Source of the DNA: Candidatus Eiseniibacteriota bacterium
Lineage (GTDB): Bacteria; Eisenbacteria; RBG-16-71-46
Assembly (NCBI GenBank): GCA_005893365.1
Contig: VBPB01000238.1
Location: forward strand, 1 to 6,395
Direction of reading: 5' to 3'
Length of the DNA stretch: 6,395 nucleotides
Below the pieces are notes generated by a model. The model did not search any database. It worked only from the letters and a program-made list of their open reading frames with translations, and had not been told where the DNA came from. Each line of letters starts with the position of its first letter. Position 1 is the first letter of the stretch. Position numbers and translations under genes: made by a program. Shown here in pieces: positions 1 to 5,662 of the stretch.

Positions 1-2
1 CG

Positions 3-329
3 CGTCGCCTGTTCGAGAACCCGATCGTGCGCTGGAAGGTCCTCTACCAGTTCAGCCGGCCGCTGTCGCTGCGTACCATCGTCGACCTGGAGCAGGTGCG
101 GCCCAACCCGGCGCTGGTGGACCTGGAGCGCCAGAAGCGGCTGGGGCTCGACCTGCTGCTCACCTACGTCGTCAACCCGGGGACCGCGTTCTACCTGGGC
201 TATGTGGACCGGTTCGAGAACCTGGCGATCGATCCGACCACGACGCCGATGCTGCGCCGGACCGACGGGTCGACGCTCTCGACCGGCCGGCAGCTGTTCG
301 TCAAGGCCAGCTACCTGATCCGCCGCTAG
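3..329 (+). CDS. C-terminal part of a DUF5916-like outer-membrane protein (5' end outside window)
   Basis: The frame is open from the left edge to the TAG at 327-329, giving about 108 residues, so this is the 3' end of a longer gene. A GTG at 27 is only an internal valine; the frame reads on upstream as RRLFENPI. The protein alternates polar and hydrophobic residues in short strands (KVLYQFSRPLSLRTIVDL, then LDLLLTYVVNPGTAFYLGY) and ends STGRQLFVKASYLIRR. Beta strands closing with an aromatic/arginine C-terminus are typical of outer-membrane barrels. The NPGTAFYLGY...FENLAID...LRRTD...TGRQLFVK pattern matches what I know of the C-terminus of DUF5916 proteins (an N-terminal CBM9-like domain followed by a barrel), common in Gemmatimonadota and Bacteroidota. 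The catalytic or binding part is not in the window, so the function cannot be stated. A TonB-dependent receptor-type barrel is the main alternative. No terminator is visible after the stop. Confidence 0.65.
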   Translation, partial: RRLFENPIVRWKVLYQFSRPLSLRTIVDLEQVRPNPALVDLERQKRLGLDLLLTYVVNPGTAFYLGYVDRFENLAIDPTTTPMLRRTDGSTLSTGRQLFVKASYLIRR

Positions 330-390
330 GGGGGGCGCGATGCCGATGGCGAGCCGATGGCTATTGCGGGAGGTAGGAAGCCGGGGCGGC

Positions 391-1308
391 ATGGTCACGC
401 CCCGCACGCACGACCGTCCGCTCGGTCCGCTCGGTCCGCCGGTGCGTCGCCAACGTCCCCTTCGGCGCGGATGGCGCTTCGGCCTGCTGGTCGAGCGCCG
501 GTACCTGGCCCAGGCGCAGCCAACCGGTCTGATGGAGGCACTGCGGGCGCGCGGTCACGAGGTCACGCTGGTGGATCCGCAGGGGGGCCCGGTCGACGTG
601 GGGGACGATCGCTGGCTGCACGGCCTCGACATGGTGGTGGCGCGCGGCCGGAGCTGGGAGCTGCTGTGCATGATGGCCGTCGCCGAGACCCGCGGGGTCG
701 CCACGGTCAACCTGCGCGCCGCGATCGCGGCGGTGCACAACAAGGCCGAAATGGGGGCACGCCTCGCGGCCGGCCGGGTGCCGACCCCCAGGACCCTCCT
801 CGCCCCCGGCGCGCGGCTCACCGCCGCGAGCCGCATCGAGCGCTTCCCGCTGGTGCTCAAGCCGGTGTTCGGCGACAACGGCCGCGACGTCCGCGTGATC
901 CGCGACCGTGCCGAGCTCGAGCGGCTGGGGTGGTCCGAGCCGCTCGTCCTGGCGCAGGAGTTCATCGCCGGGGACGGCCACGAGCTCAAGCTCTACGTCA
1001 TCGGCCACGACGTGTGGGCCGTGCGCCGGCCGGCCATGCTGCTGGCCGACGGGCGGGCGGACGGCCCTCCGGCCGCGCCGCCGGCCGGCGAGGCGGTGCC
1101 GCTGCGGCCCGGCGAGCGGGACCTGGCGCTGTGCTGCAAGCGCCTGTTCGGTCTCGAGCTCTTCGGCCTGGACTGCATCCGGACCCCCTCCGGCACGGTG
1201 GTGATCGAGGTCAACGACTTCCCCAACTACGGCTCGGTCCCGTCGGCGAGCGAACGCCTGGCCGACTTCGTGATGAAGCGGGCGCGGGCGACGAGGCGGA
1301 GGACGTGA
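391..1308 (+). CDS. ATP-grasp enzyme 1 (ITPK/RimK-like), first gene of the operon
   Basis: A 305-residue soluble protein with ATP-grasp fold motifs. Residues 27-130 form a pre-ATP-grasp region (GWRFGLLVERRYLAQ, then LRARGHEVTLVDP). The adenine-binding strand FPLVLKPVFGDNGRDVRV lies at 152-169 with K157. Next come LVLAQEFIAG at 185-194 and the LKLYVIG strand at 199-205. The metal ligands are D261 (LFGLDCI), E273 and N275 (VIEVNDFPNYGSVP). ATP-grasp enzymes couple ATP hydrolysis to phosphorylation or to amide/ester bond formation. The ELKLYVIG and EVNDFPNYGSVP strands recall ITPK-type kinases, but a RimK-like carboxylate-amine ligase is not excluded. An alanine/proline-rich insert lies around 224-234. 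In-frame starts exist at ATG 340, ATG 391 and GTG 442. I prefer 391 because GGAGGTAGGAAG lies upstream and homology-like sequence begins near residue 27, but the choice is weak. Its TGA shares one base with the ATG of the next gene. Confidence 0.8.
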   Translation: MVTPRTHDRPLGPLGPPVRRQRPLRRGWRFGLLVERRYLAQAQPTGLMEALRARGHEVTLVDPQGGPVDVGDDRWLHGLDMVVARGRSWELLCMMAVAETRGVATVNLRAAIAAVHNKAEMGARLAAGRVPTPRTLLAPGARLTAASRIERFPLVLKPVFGDNGRDVRVIRDRAELERLGWSEPLVLAQEFIAGDGHELKLYVIGHDVWAVRRPAMLLADGRADGPPAAPPAGEAVPLRPGERDLALCCKRLFGLELFGLDCIRTPSGTVVIEVNDFPNYGSVPSASERLADFVMKRARATRRRT

Positions 1309-2098
1309 TGCGAATCGCCATCTTCGCGCTCGCCTCGCCGCGCAAGGCGCTGAGCCCGATCTTCTCCGAGGTGGTGCGCCTGCTCAGGGAATGGGGCACC
1401 GAGGTCGACATCCTCCACCCGGCCGAGCAGCTCCTCGACGTCGCGACCGTCGGCGTCGAGTACGACCTGTACATCCTCAAGTCCAGGCGGCCATCCTCAA
1501 CCCGTACCCGGTGTCGGCGACGCTCCGGAACAAGATCACCACGTTCCAGATGCTGCAGGCGGCGGGCGTGCCCAGCCCGCAGACCTGGGTGGCGCTGCGC
1601 GCGGACGACCTGGCGCCGCTGCTGCGCGAGGGCCCGCTGGTGGTCAAGCCCTATCGCGGCTCGGGGGGCGAGGGCGTGCGGGTGGTGTGGGACGCGGAGG
1701 AGCTGGACAACTTCTCGGGCGAGGAGGAGCCGATGTTCGCGCAGCGCTACCACAAGCCGGACGGGCTCGACCTCAAGATGTACTGCATCGAAGGGCAGGT
1801 GTTCGGCGTGCAGCGCGTGTGGCCGGCGCGCACCTACGAGGAGAAGCTCGGCGAGCCGTTCACGGTCCCACCCGAGCTGCGGGACATCGCGTTGCGCTGC
1901 GGCGAGGTGTTCGGCATCGACCTGTACGGCCTGGACATCATCGAGAGCCTGGGCCGGCCGTACGTGGTGGATGTGTCGAGCTTCCCGGGGTTCAAGGGCG
2001 TCCCGGATGCCGCGCTGCGTCTGGCCGACTACATCTTCTGGGCGGCCGAGCATGCCGCGGGCGAGCAGCCGAGCCTCCGGCGGAAGGTGGGCACATGA
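1308..2098 (+). pseudogene. ATP-grasp enzyme 2, disrupted by an internal out-of-frame deletion
   Basis: Translation starts well at ATG 1308, with GGAGG at 1298-1302 five bases upstream and a TGATG overlap with the previous gene. The first 59 residues (MRIAIFALASPRK... ending LYILKS) match the N-terminal domain of the third ATP-grasp protein (same LY-x-LKS). The frame is then lost near 1484-1487. The rest continues in another frame from codon 1484 (QAAILNPYP) to TGA 2096-2098 with all later ATP-grasp elements: VVKPYRGSGGEGVRV, MFAQRYH, LKMYCIEGQVFGVQRV, LYGLDII and VVDVSSFPGFKGVPD. Aligned to the paralogue at 3286-4122, about 46 nt is missing, which shifts the frame by one. In the last metal motif the usual Asn is Ser (codon 1976-1978). 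The downstream part is free of stops and well conserved, so the break is recent or is an assembly error. The original role was presumably a kinase or ligase step alongside the neighbouring paralogues. Confidence 0.8.
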
Positions 2099-3285
2099 AG
2101 GCGGTCGTCGTCGGACCGGGCCGGATCGGCTGCGGGTTCGCGGGCCAGGCGCTCCGCGACTCCGGATACGAGGTGGTGTTCCTGGCGCGCAACCCGGTGA
2201 TGGCCGAGCACCTGGACCGGCTCGGCCGCTACCGCGTGTGGGTGACCGAGGGCGGCCGCACGCACGAGCGCTGGGTCGAGCCGGTCCGGGCGGCATGCCT
2301 GCGCGACCGCGAGCGCGCCCTGGAGGAGATCGCGCGGGCGGATGTGGTGCTCACCGCGGTGGGGGCGGGGTCGCTCCCGGTGGTCGCCCCGTTGATCGCC
2401 GCCGGGCTCGCCCGGCGCACCACCGGCGCCAACGTGCTCGGGCTCGAGAACCTGCGTCGGGCCACGCGAAAGCTCCGCGAGCTGGTGCTCGCCCACCTGC
2501 CCACCGCGGCGCACGCCACGCGCCACGGGTTCTCGGGAGGGCTTGTCCACCGGGTGGTGGCGCGACGGGTGGGCGATCCGTCGGGGGGCGAGCCGCTCGC
2601 GTTCGTGAGCGACTCGCCGGAGGAGTTCCATGTGGACGCGACCAGCCTGATCGCGCCCCTGCCCGCGATCCGCGGCATGATCGCGACCGACCGCTACGAG
2701 GCGTTCGTGGAGCGCAAGCTCTACACGTACAGCGCGGGACACGCGGCGCTGGCGTACCTCGGGCACCTCAAGGGCTACCGCTACGTGCACACCGCGGTCC
2801 GGGACCCGGAGATCCGCGCGGCGGTGCTCGCCGCCATGGCCGAGGGGCAGCGCGGGCTCGCCGCCCGCTATGGCCACGAGCTGGCCGGCGACGAGCGGCT
2901 GCTGCACGACATCCTGGCCCGGTTCGAGAACGCGGGCCTCGGGGACCGCATCCAGCGCGTCGGGCGCGATCCGCGGCGCAAGCTCGCCGCCGACGAGCGC
3001 CTGGTGGGGGCGGCGCGGCTGGCCGAGCGCGCGGGCTACCGGCCGCGCAACCTCGCGCTCGCGGCGGCCGCGGCGTTGTGCTTCGTCGATGCCGACGATC
3101 CGTCGTCAACCGAGATGCACGACGAGGTCGGTCGGGCCGGCCCCGACCGCATCATCCAGCGCGTCTGCGGACTCAGCCCCGAGCGAGGGCTCGGCCGCCG
3201 CGTGTGCGAGGATTGCAAGCACCTGTTCAATGGACACGGCCCCGAGAGCCTCCTCCTGAGCCTGCGGGCGCACTTGTGGAGTTGA
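2095..3285 (+). CDS. mannitol-1-phosphate 5-dehydrogenase family protein (divergent active site)
   Basis: A 396-residue protein, close to the ~380-residue length of bacterial MtlD. It begins with an NAD(P)-binding Rossmann motif, MKAVVVGPGRIGCGF (glycines 7, 9, 12 and 14), followed by GYEVVFLAR. Family marks in order are LTAVG at 86-90, ENLRRATRKL at 119-128, FVERKLYTYSAGHAALAYLG at 204-223, ILARFEN at 273-279, RVGRDPRRKL at 288-297 and DERLVG at 300-305. These match E. coli and B. subtilis MtlD nearly residue for residue, so the polyol-phosphate dehydrogenase fold is secure. Known MtlD converts mannitol-1-phosphate and fructose-6-phosphate with NAD. Two hallmark positions differ: the VDR signature is VHR (151-153), and the active-site K-x4-N-x2-H has K208 and H216 but S213 in place of Asn. 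Substrate may therefore differ. There is no PTS gene nearby, unlike mannitol operons. The ATG overlaps the previous stop by 4 nt (ATGA), with GGAAGG seven bases upstream. Confidence 0.85.
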   Translation: MKAVVVGPGRIGCGFAGQALRDSGYEVVFLARNPVMAEHLDRLGRYRVWVTEGGRTHERWVEPVRAACLRDRERALEEIARADVVLTAVGAGSLPVVAPLIAAGLARRTTGANVLGLENLRRATRKLRELVLAHLPTAAHATRHGFSGGLVHRVVARRVGDPSGGEPLAFVSDSPEEFHVDATSLIAPLPAIRGMIATDRYEAFVERKLYTYSAGHAALAYLGHLKGYRYVHTAVRDPEIRAAVLAAMAEGQRGLAARYGHELAGDERLLHDILARFENAGLGDRIQRVGRDPRRKLAADERLVGAARLAERAGYRPRNLALAAAAALCFVDADDPSSTEMHDEVGRAGPDRIIQRVCGLSPERGLGRRVCEDCKHLFNGHGPESLLLSLRAHLWS

Positions 3286-4122
3286 ATGCAGATCCACTTC
3301 CTGCTGGTGCGGCGCGTGCCGCCGGTCCAGAGCCCCATGCTCACCGAGGTGTTCGATCACCTGCGGCGGCGCGGCCACCGGGTCGAGCACGGGATCCCCG
3401 AGGAGATGCTCCAGCGCCCGGACGCGCTGCGGGCCGCGCACGGCCTCTACGTGCTCAAGTCGCACACCGAGCTGAGCCTGAGCCTGGCGGGGGTGCTGCA
3501 TCACCAGGGCGCCCGGCTGCTCAATCCCTACCCGAACTGCATGGCGGTGCAGAACAAGATCGTCGCCTCGAGTCTGCTCCGCGAGGCCTCGATCCCGGTG
3601 CCGGATTGCTGGGTCACCGGGGACCTGCGGCTGCTGCGCCCGGTGGTCCGCGAACGACCCCTGATCCTCAAGCCCTACCTCGGCCACCGCGGCCGCGGGC
3701 TTCGCATCATTCGGAACGAAGCCGAACTGGAGTCCCTGCCGCCGCCGGAGACCCCGATGCTGGCGCAGGAGCTGATCGAGGGCTCCGGCGAGGATCTCAA
3801 GGTCTACGTGGTGGGGCAGTCGGTGTTCGCGGTGCGGAAGCCGTTCTCACCGACGAGCTTTACGGTCAGCGGACACCCGGTCCCCGCCGCCCCGCAGGTG
3901 CAGGCCATCGCCAGGCGGTGCGGTGCGGCACTCGGGCTCGGCCTCTACGGCGTGGACATGGTCGAGCGGGACGGCCGCGCGTGGGTCGTGGATGTGAACA
4001 CGTTCCCTGGCTACAAGGGAGTCCCCGACGTGGCGGCGCTGATCGCCGACTACATCGAAGGCTACGCCACCGGGCGCGTGTGGCTGCCCACCGTCGGCCA
4101 GCGGAGGCCGGCGGCGGCGTAG
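3286..4122 (+). CDS. ATP-grasp enzyme 3 (ITPK-like), last gene of the operon
   Basis: An intact 278-residue ATP-grasp protein. The N-terminal alpha/beta domain (MQIHFLLVRRVPP...HGLYVLKSHTE) leads to LLNPYPNCMAVQNK at 78-91. The ATP-binding strand RPLILKPYLGHRGRGLRI spans 124-141 with K129. MLAQELIEGSGEDLKVYVVG spans 158-177. The metal ligands are D224 (LYGVDMV), D236 and N238 (VVDVNTFPGYKGVPD). The C-terminal block K-V-Y-V-V-G...V-x-K-P...G-V-D...V-D-V-N-x-F-P-G-Y-K-G-V resembles human ITPK1, where a D, D, N triad binds magnesium and VVG...RPS precedes it. A kinase acting on a phosphorylated polyol is therefore my favoured guess; a RimK-type peptide ligase is the alternative. The ATG directly follows the dehydrogenase TGA with no gap, and GGAG lies at 3278-3281 four bases before it. 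The C-terminal ~15 residues (VWLPTVGQRRPAAA) look like an unstructured tail. Confidence 0.85.
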   Translation: MQIHFLLVRRVPPVQSPMLTEVFDHLRRRGHRVEHGIPEEMLQRPDALRAAHGLYVLKSHTELSLSLAGVLHHQGARLLNPYPNCMAVQNKIVASSLLREASIPVPDCWVTGDLRLLRPVVRERPLILKPYLGHRGRGLRIIRNEAELESLPPPETPMLAQELIEGSGEDLKVYVVGQSVFAVRKPFSPTSFTVSGHPVPAAPQVQAIARRCGAALGLGLYGVDMVERDGRAWVVDVNTFPGYKGVPDVAALIADYIEGYATGRVWLPTVGQRRPAAA

Positions 4123-4229
4123 CACGGAAGTCGCTTCCGGCGATCTCGATCGGGTTGCGAAGGGCCACGCGCCGCCCCGCCTGCGGCCGCGCCCGAGGCG
4201 TTGCCGGTTCTCGGGGGCGGCGCCGCGCC

Positions 4230-4258
4230 TTGACTTCACCCACCGCGGTGCCTAATCT
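4230..4258 (+). promoter_or_regulatory. sigma-70 promoter for tRNA(CAU) and probably tilS
   Basis: TTGACT at 4230-4235 (5 of 6 consensus) and TAATCT at 4253-4258 (TATAAT-like) are separated by exactly 17 bp. Expected initiation is near 4265, about 30 bp before the tRNA. It stands out in a GC-rich gap. The spacer contains the perfect palindrome CACCGCGGTG at 4241-4250. The rest of the 173-nt gap (4123-4295) contains no gene; a short hairpin CGGAAG-TCG-CTTCCG at 4125-4139 lacks a T tract. Confidence 0.8.
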
Positions 4259-4295
4259 CGCCCGCTCGCCATCCTACCCGGGTGGCCCCGCCTTG

Positions 4296-4371
4296 GGCGG
4301 CGTAGCTCAGCTGGTAGAGCAGGAGAATCATAATCTCTGTGTCCGGGGTTCGAGTCCCTGCGCCGCCACCA
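4296..4371 (+). tRNA. tRNA with anticodon CAU, probably elongator tRNA-Met
   Basis: A complete cloverleaf can be drawn. The acceptor stem GGCGGCG (4296-4302) pairs with CGCCGCC (4361-4367). The D stem is GCTC/GAGC. The anticodon stem GGAGA/TCTCT has one G-U pair, and its loop ATCATAA has CAT at 4329-4331. The T stem CGGGG/CCCTG has one G-U pair and the loop TTCGAGT. Discriminator A (4368) is followed by encoded CCA (4369-4371). CAU tRNAs can be initiator Met, elongator Met or Ile2. The paired 1-72 end and absence of GGG/CCC in the anticodon stem argue against initiator. The GGCGGYG acceptor resembles elongator Met of B. subtilis rather than the Ile2 acceptor stems of E. coli or B. subtilis, so I favour elongator Met. 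Ile2 remains possible and would matter given the tilS neighbour. Confidence 0.93.
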
Positions 4372-4428
4372 ATCACGCCGCGGCCCCGCCAGCGTCTGCG
4401 CCGGCTCGAGCCGCTCCTCCGCCGCGCG

Positions 4429-5511
4429 TTGCGGGGCGAGTGCGCCCTGCCCGAGGGAAGCCGCCTGCTGGTCGCGGTGAGCGGCGGGGCCGATTCCACC
4501 GCCCTGCTCCTCGGCCTCCATTCCGTGGCGCCCGAGTTCGGGCTGAGCCTCCATGCCGCCCACCTCCACCACGGCCTGCGCGGGCCCGAGGCGGACGCCG
4601 ACCTTGAGTTCGTGAGCGCCCTGTGCGCCCGGCTGGACGTGCCGCTCGCCGCCGCGCGCTGGGACTGTCGGGCCCGCATGCGCCGTCGCGGGCTCACCGG
4701 CCAGGCCGGCCTGCGCGTCCTGAGGCGCGAGTTCCTGGCCCAGGTGGCGCGCCGGACCGCCTCGGCGGCGATCGCCACGGCGCACACCGCCGACGATCAG
4801 TTGGAGACGCTCCTGCTCCGGCTGATGCGCGGCAGCGGGCTCGCCGGCCTGGGCGGCATCCACCCGCGCCGGGGCAGCTGGATCCGGCCGCTGCTGGCGG
4901 CACCGCGCGCCGAGGTCGAGGCCGACCTCCGGAGCGCGGGGCAGGTGTGGCGCGAGGACTCGAGCAACCAGGACCCACGATACGCCCGCAGCCGGGTGCG
5001 CCACGACGTGATCCCGGCCATGCTGCGGGCGATGGACCGGGCCGGCTCGGGGCGCATCGAAGGACGCGTGGCCGACGCCATTAGCCCGACCGAGCGGCCC
5101 CAGAGCCCGCGGGCCGGGCTCGCCCGGCGGGTGGCGGCCGCGGCCCGCGAGTTGCGTGGGGCCTGGGGGGTCGTGGCGCGGCGGAGCGCCCGCGTCCTGG
5201 CCCAGGTGGAAAAGGTGCACGGGCGGGAGTTTGCGCTTGATTCGCGGCGCCTCGGTTCCTACCCTGCGACGATTCAGCGCACCGTCTTCCGGCTTCTCTG
5301 GCAACGCCCTGGTCACACCAGCCAGGATCTCACGGAACGACATCTGAACGCCCTCCAGTCGCTGGTCGCGACACCCCGCCGTGGGTCACGTGTGGACCTT
5401 CCCGGCGGGTGGCGGGCGGTGTGTGACCGGGGCATGATCGTGATGCGGCGCGGTGGGGGCCACGAGCCCCCGCCGCGGCCGCGAGCCGTCCCCGCCCGGG
5501 GGCATTCCTGA
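4429..5511 (+). CDS. tilS: tRNA(Ile)-lysidine synthetase (start codon uncertain)
   Basis: TilS uses ATP and lysine to convert C34 of tRNA-Ile(CAU) to lysidine, so that it reads AUA and is charged with Ile. From the TTG start, the family marks are the PP-loop SGGADS at 18-23, HLHHGLRG at 45-52, ATAHTADDQLET at 116-127, GLAGLGGI at 137-144, WREDSSN at 174-180 and the RSRVRHDVIP helix at 187-196. The C-terminus carries PRRGSRVDLPGG, a partial form of the usual C-terminal substrate-binding region. At 360 residues this is a compact TilS. No ATG or GTG occurs in frame between the tRNA end (4371) and the PP-loop. TTG 4429 gives 17 residues before the SGG, close to E. coli's 18. CTG 4396 would add a helix, and a GTG at 4339 lies inside the tRNA and is unlikely. 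No clear Shine-Dalgarno precedes any option. It is probably co-transcribed with the tRNA. A low-complexity stretch (RAGSGRIEGRVADAISPTER) follows the PP-loop domain. Confidence 0.9.
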   Translation: MRGECALPEGSRLLVAVSGGADSTALLLGLHSVAPEFGLSLHAAHLHHGLRGPEADADLEFVSALCARLDVPLAAARWDCRARMRRRGLTGQAGLRVLRREFLAQVARRTASAAIATAHTADDQLETLLLRLMRGSGLAGLGGIHPRRGSWIRPLLAAPRAEVEADLRSAGQVWREDSSNQDPRYARSRVRHDVIPAMLRAMDRAGSGRIEGRVADAISPTERPQSPRAGLARRVAAAARELRGAWGVVARRSARVLAQVEKVHGREFALDSRRLGSYPATIQRTVFRLLWQRPGHTSQDLTERHLNALQSLVATPRRGSRVDLPGGWRAVCDRGMIVMRRGGGHEPPPRPRAVPARGHS

Positions 5512-5528
5512 GCAAGCAATCTGTCCCG

Positions 5529-5545
5529 CGGGCCCTCCGGGCCCG
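5529..5545 (+). terminator. hairpin after tilS, possible weak terminator
   Basis: CGGGCCC, loop TCC, GGGCCCG forms a perfect 7-bp GC stem 18 nt past the tilS stop. What follows (ACTGTTCGTCC) is only weakly T-rich, so intrinsic termination is doubtful. It may instead be an mRNA stability element between tilS and hpt. Confidence 0.35.
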
Positions 5546-5549
5546 ACTG

Positions 5550-5578
5550 TTCGTCCTGGCCGACGCACGGGGTATCCT
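5550..5578 (+). promoter_or_regulatory. possible weak promoter for hpt-ftsH
   Basis: TATCCT at 5573-5578 is a fair -10 element in an otherwise GC-rich 151-nt gap, about 85 nt before hpt. At 17-bp spacing the -35 position reads TTCGTC, matching consensus at only two bases. It would restart transcription after the hairpin just upstream. This is a low-confidence call. Confidence 0.25.
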
Positions 5579-5662
5579 AGAGGTGGTCAGGGGGCGCCGC
5601 GCGGCGCACGTCCCGGTGACCGCCGCCACCCCCAGGGCCCTGTGGGTCCACACGGAGACTCC

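Noticed and set aside
330..390. Promoter for the ATP-grasp operon in the short gap after the DUF5916-like gene.
   Set aside because: I could not find a convincing -35/-10 pair. The operon may be read from further upstream or use an unrecognised sigma factor.
1472..1500. Direct repeat CATCCTCAA, 20 nt apart, flanking the frame break.
   Set aside because: It is explained by similar codons for Ile-Leu-Lys and Ile-Leu-Asn. Both copies remain, so recombination between them did not cause the deletion.
1484..1500. Programmed ribosomal frameshift as the explanation for the break in ATP-grasp enzyme 2.
   Set aside because: There is no slippery heptamer, and the paralogue comparison shows missing coding sequence, not just a shifted frame.
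4125..4139. Hairpin CGGAAG-TCG-CTTCCG just after the last operon gene, as a terminator.
   Set aside because: The stem is only 6 bp and has no following T tract, so there is not enough to call a terminator.
357..4607. A stop-free + strand frame of over 1,400 codons crossing the whole operon and the tRNA.
   Set aside because: It is Arg/Ala/Gly/Pro-rich with no domain except where it coincides with the start of ATP-grasp enzyme 2. High GC removes stop codons, and it runs through a tRNA and across several well-supported genes.
4252..5343. Long minus-strand open frame opposite tilS and the tRNA.
   Set aside because: The composition is a typical GC-rich shadow, and the strand opposite carries clear TilS motifs and a tRNA. 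No family motif is visible on the minus strand.
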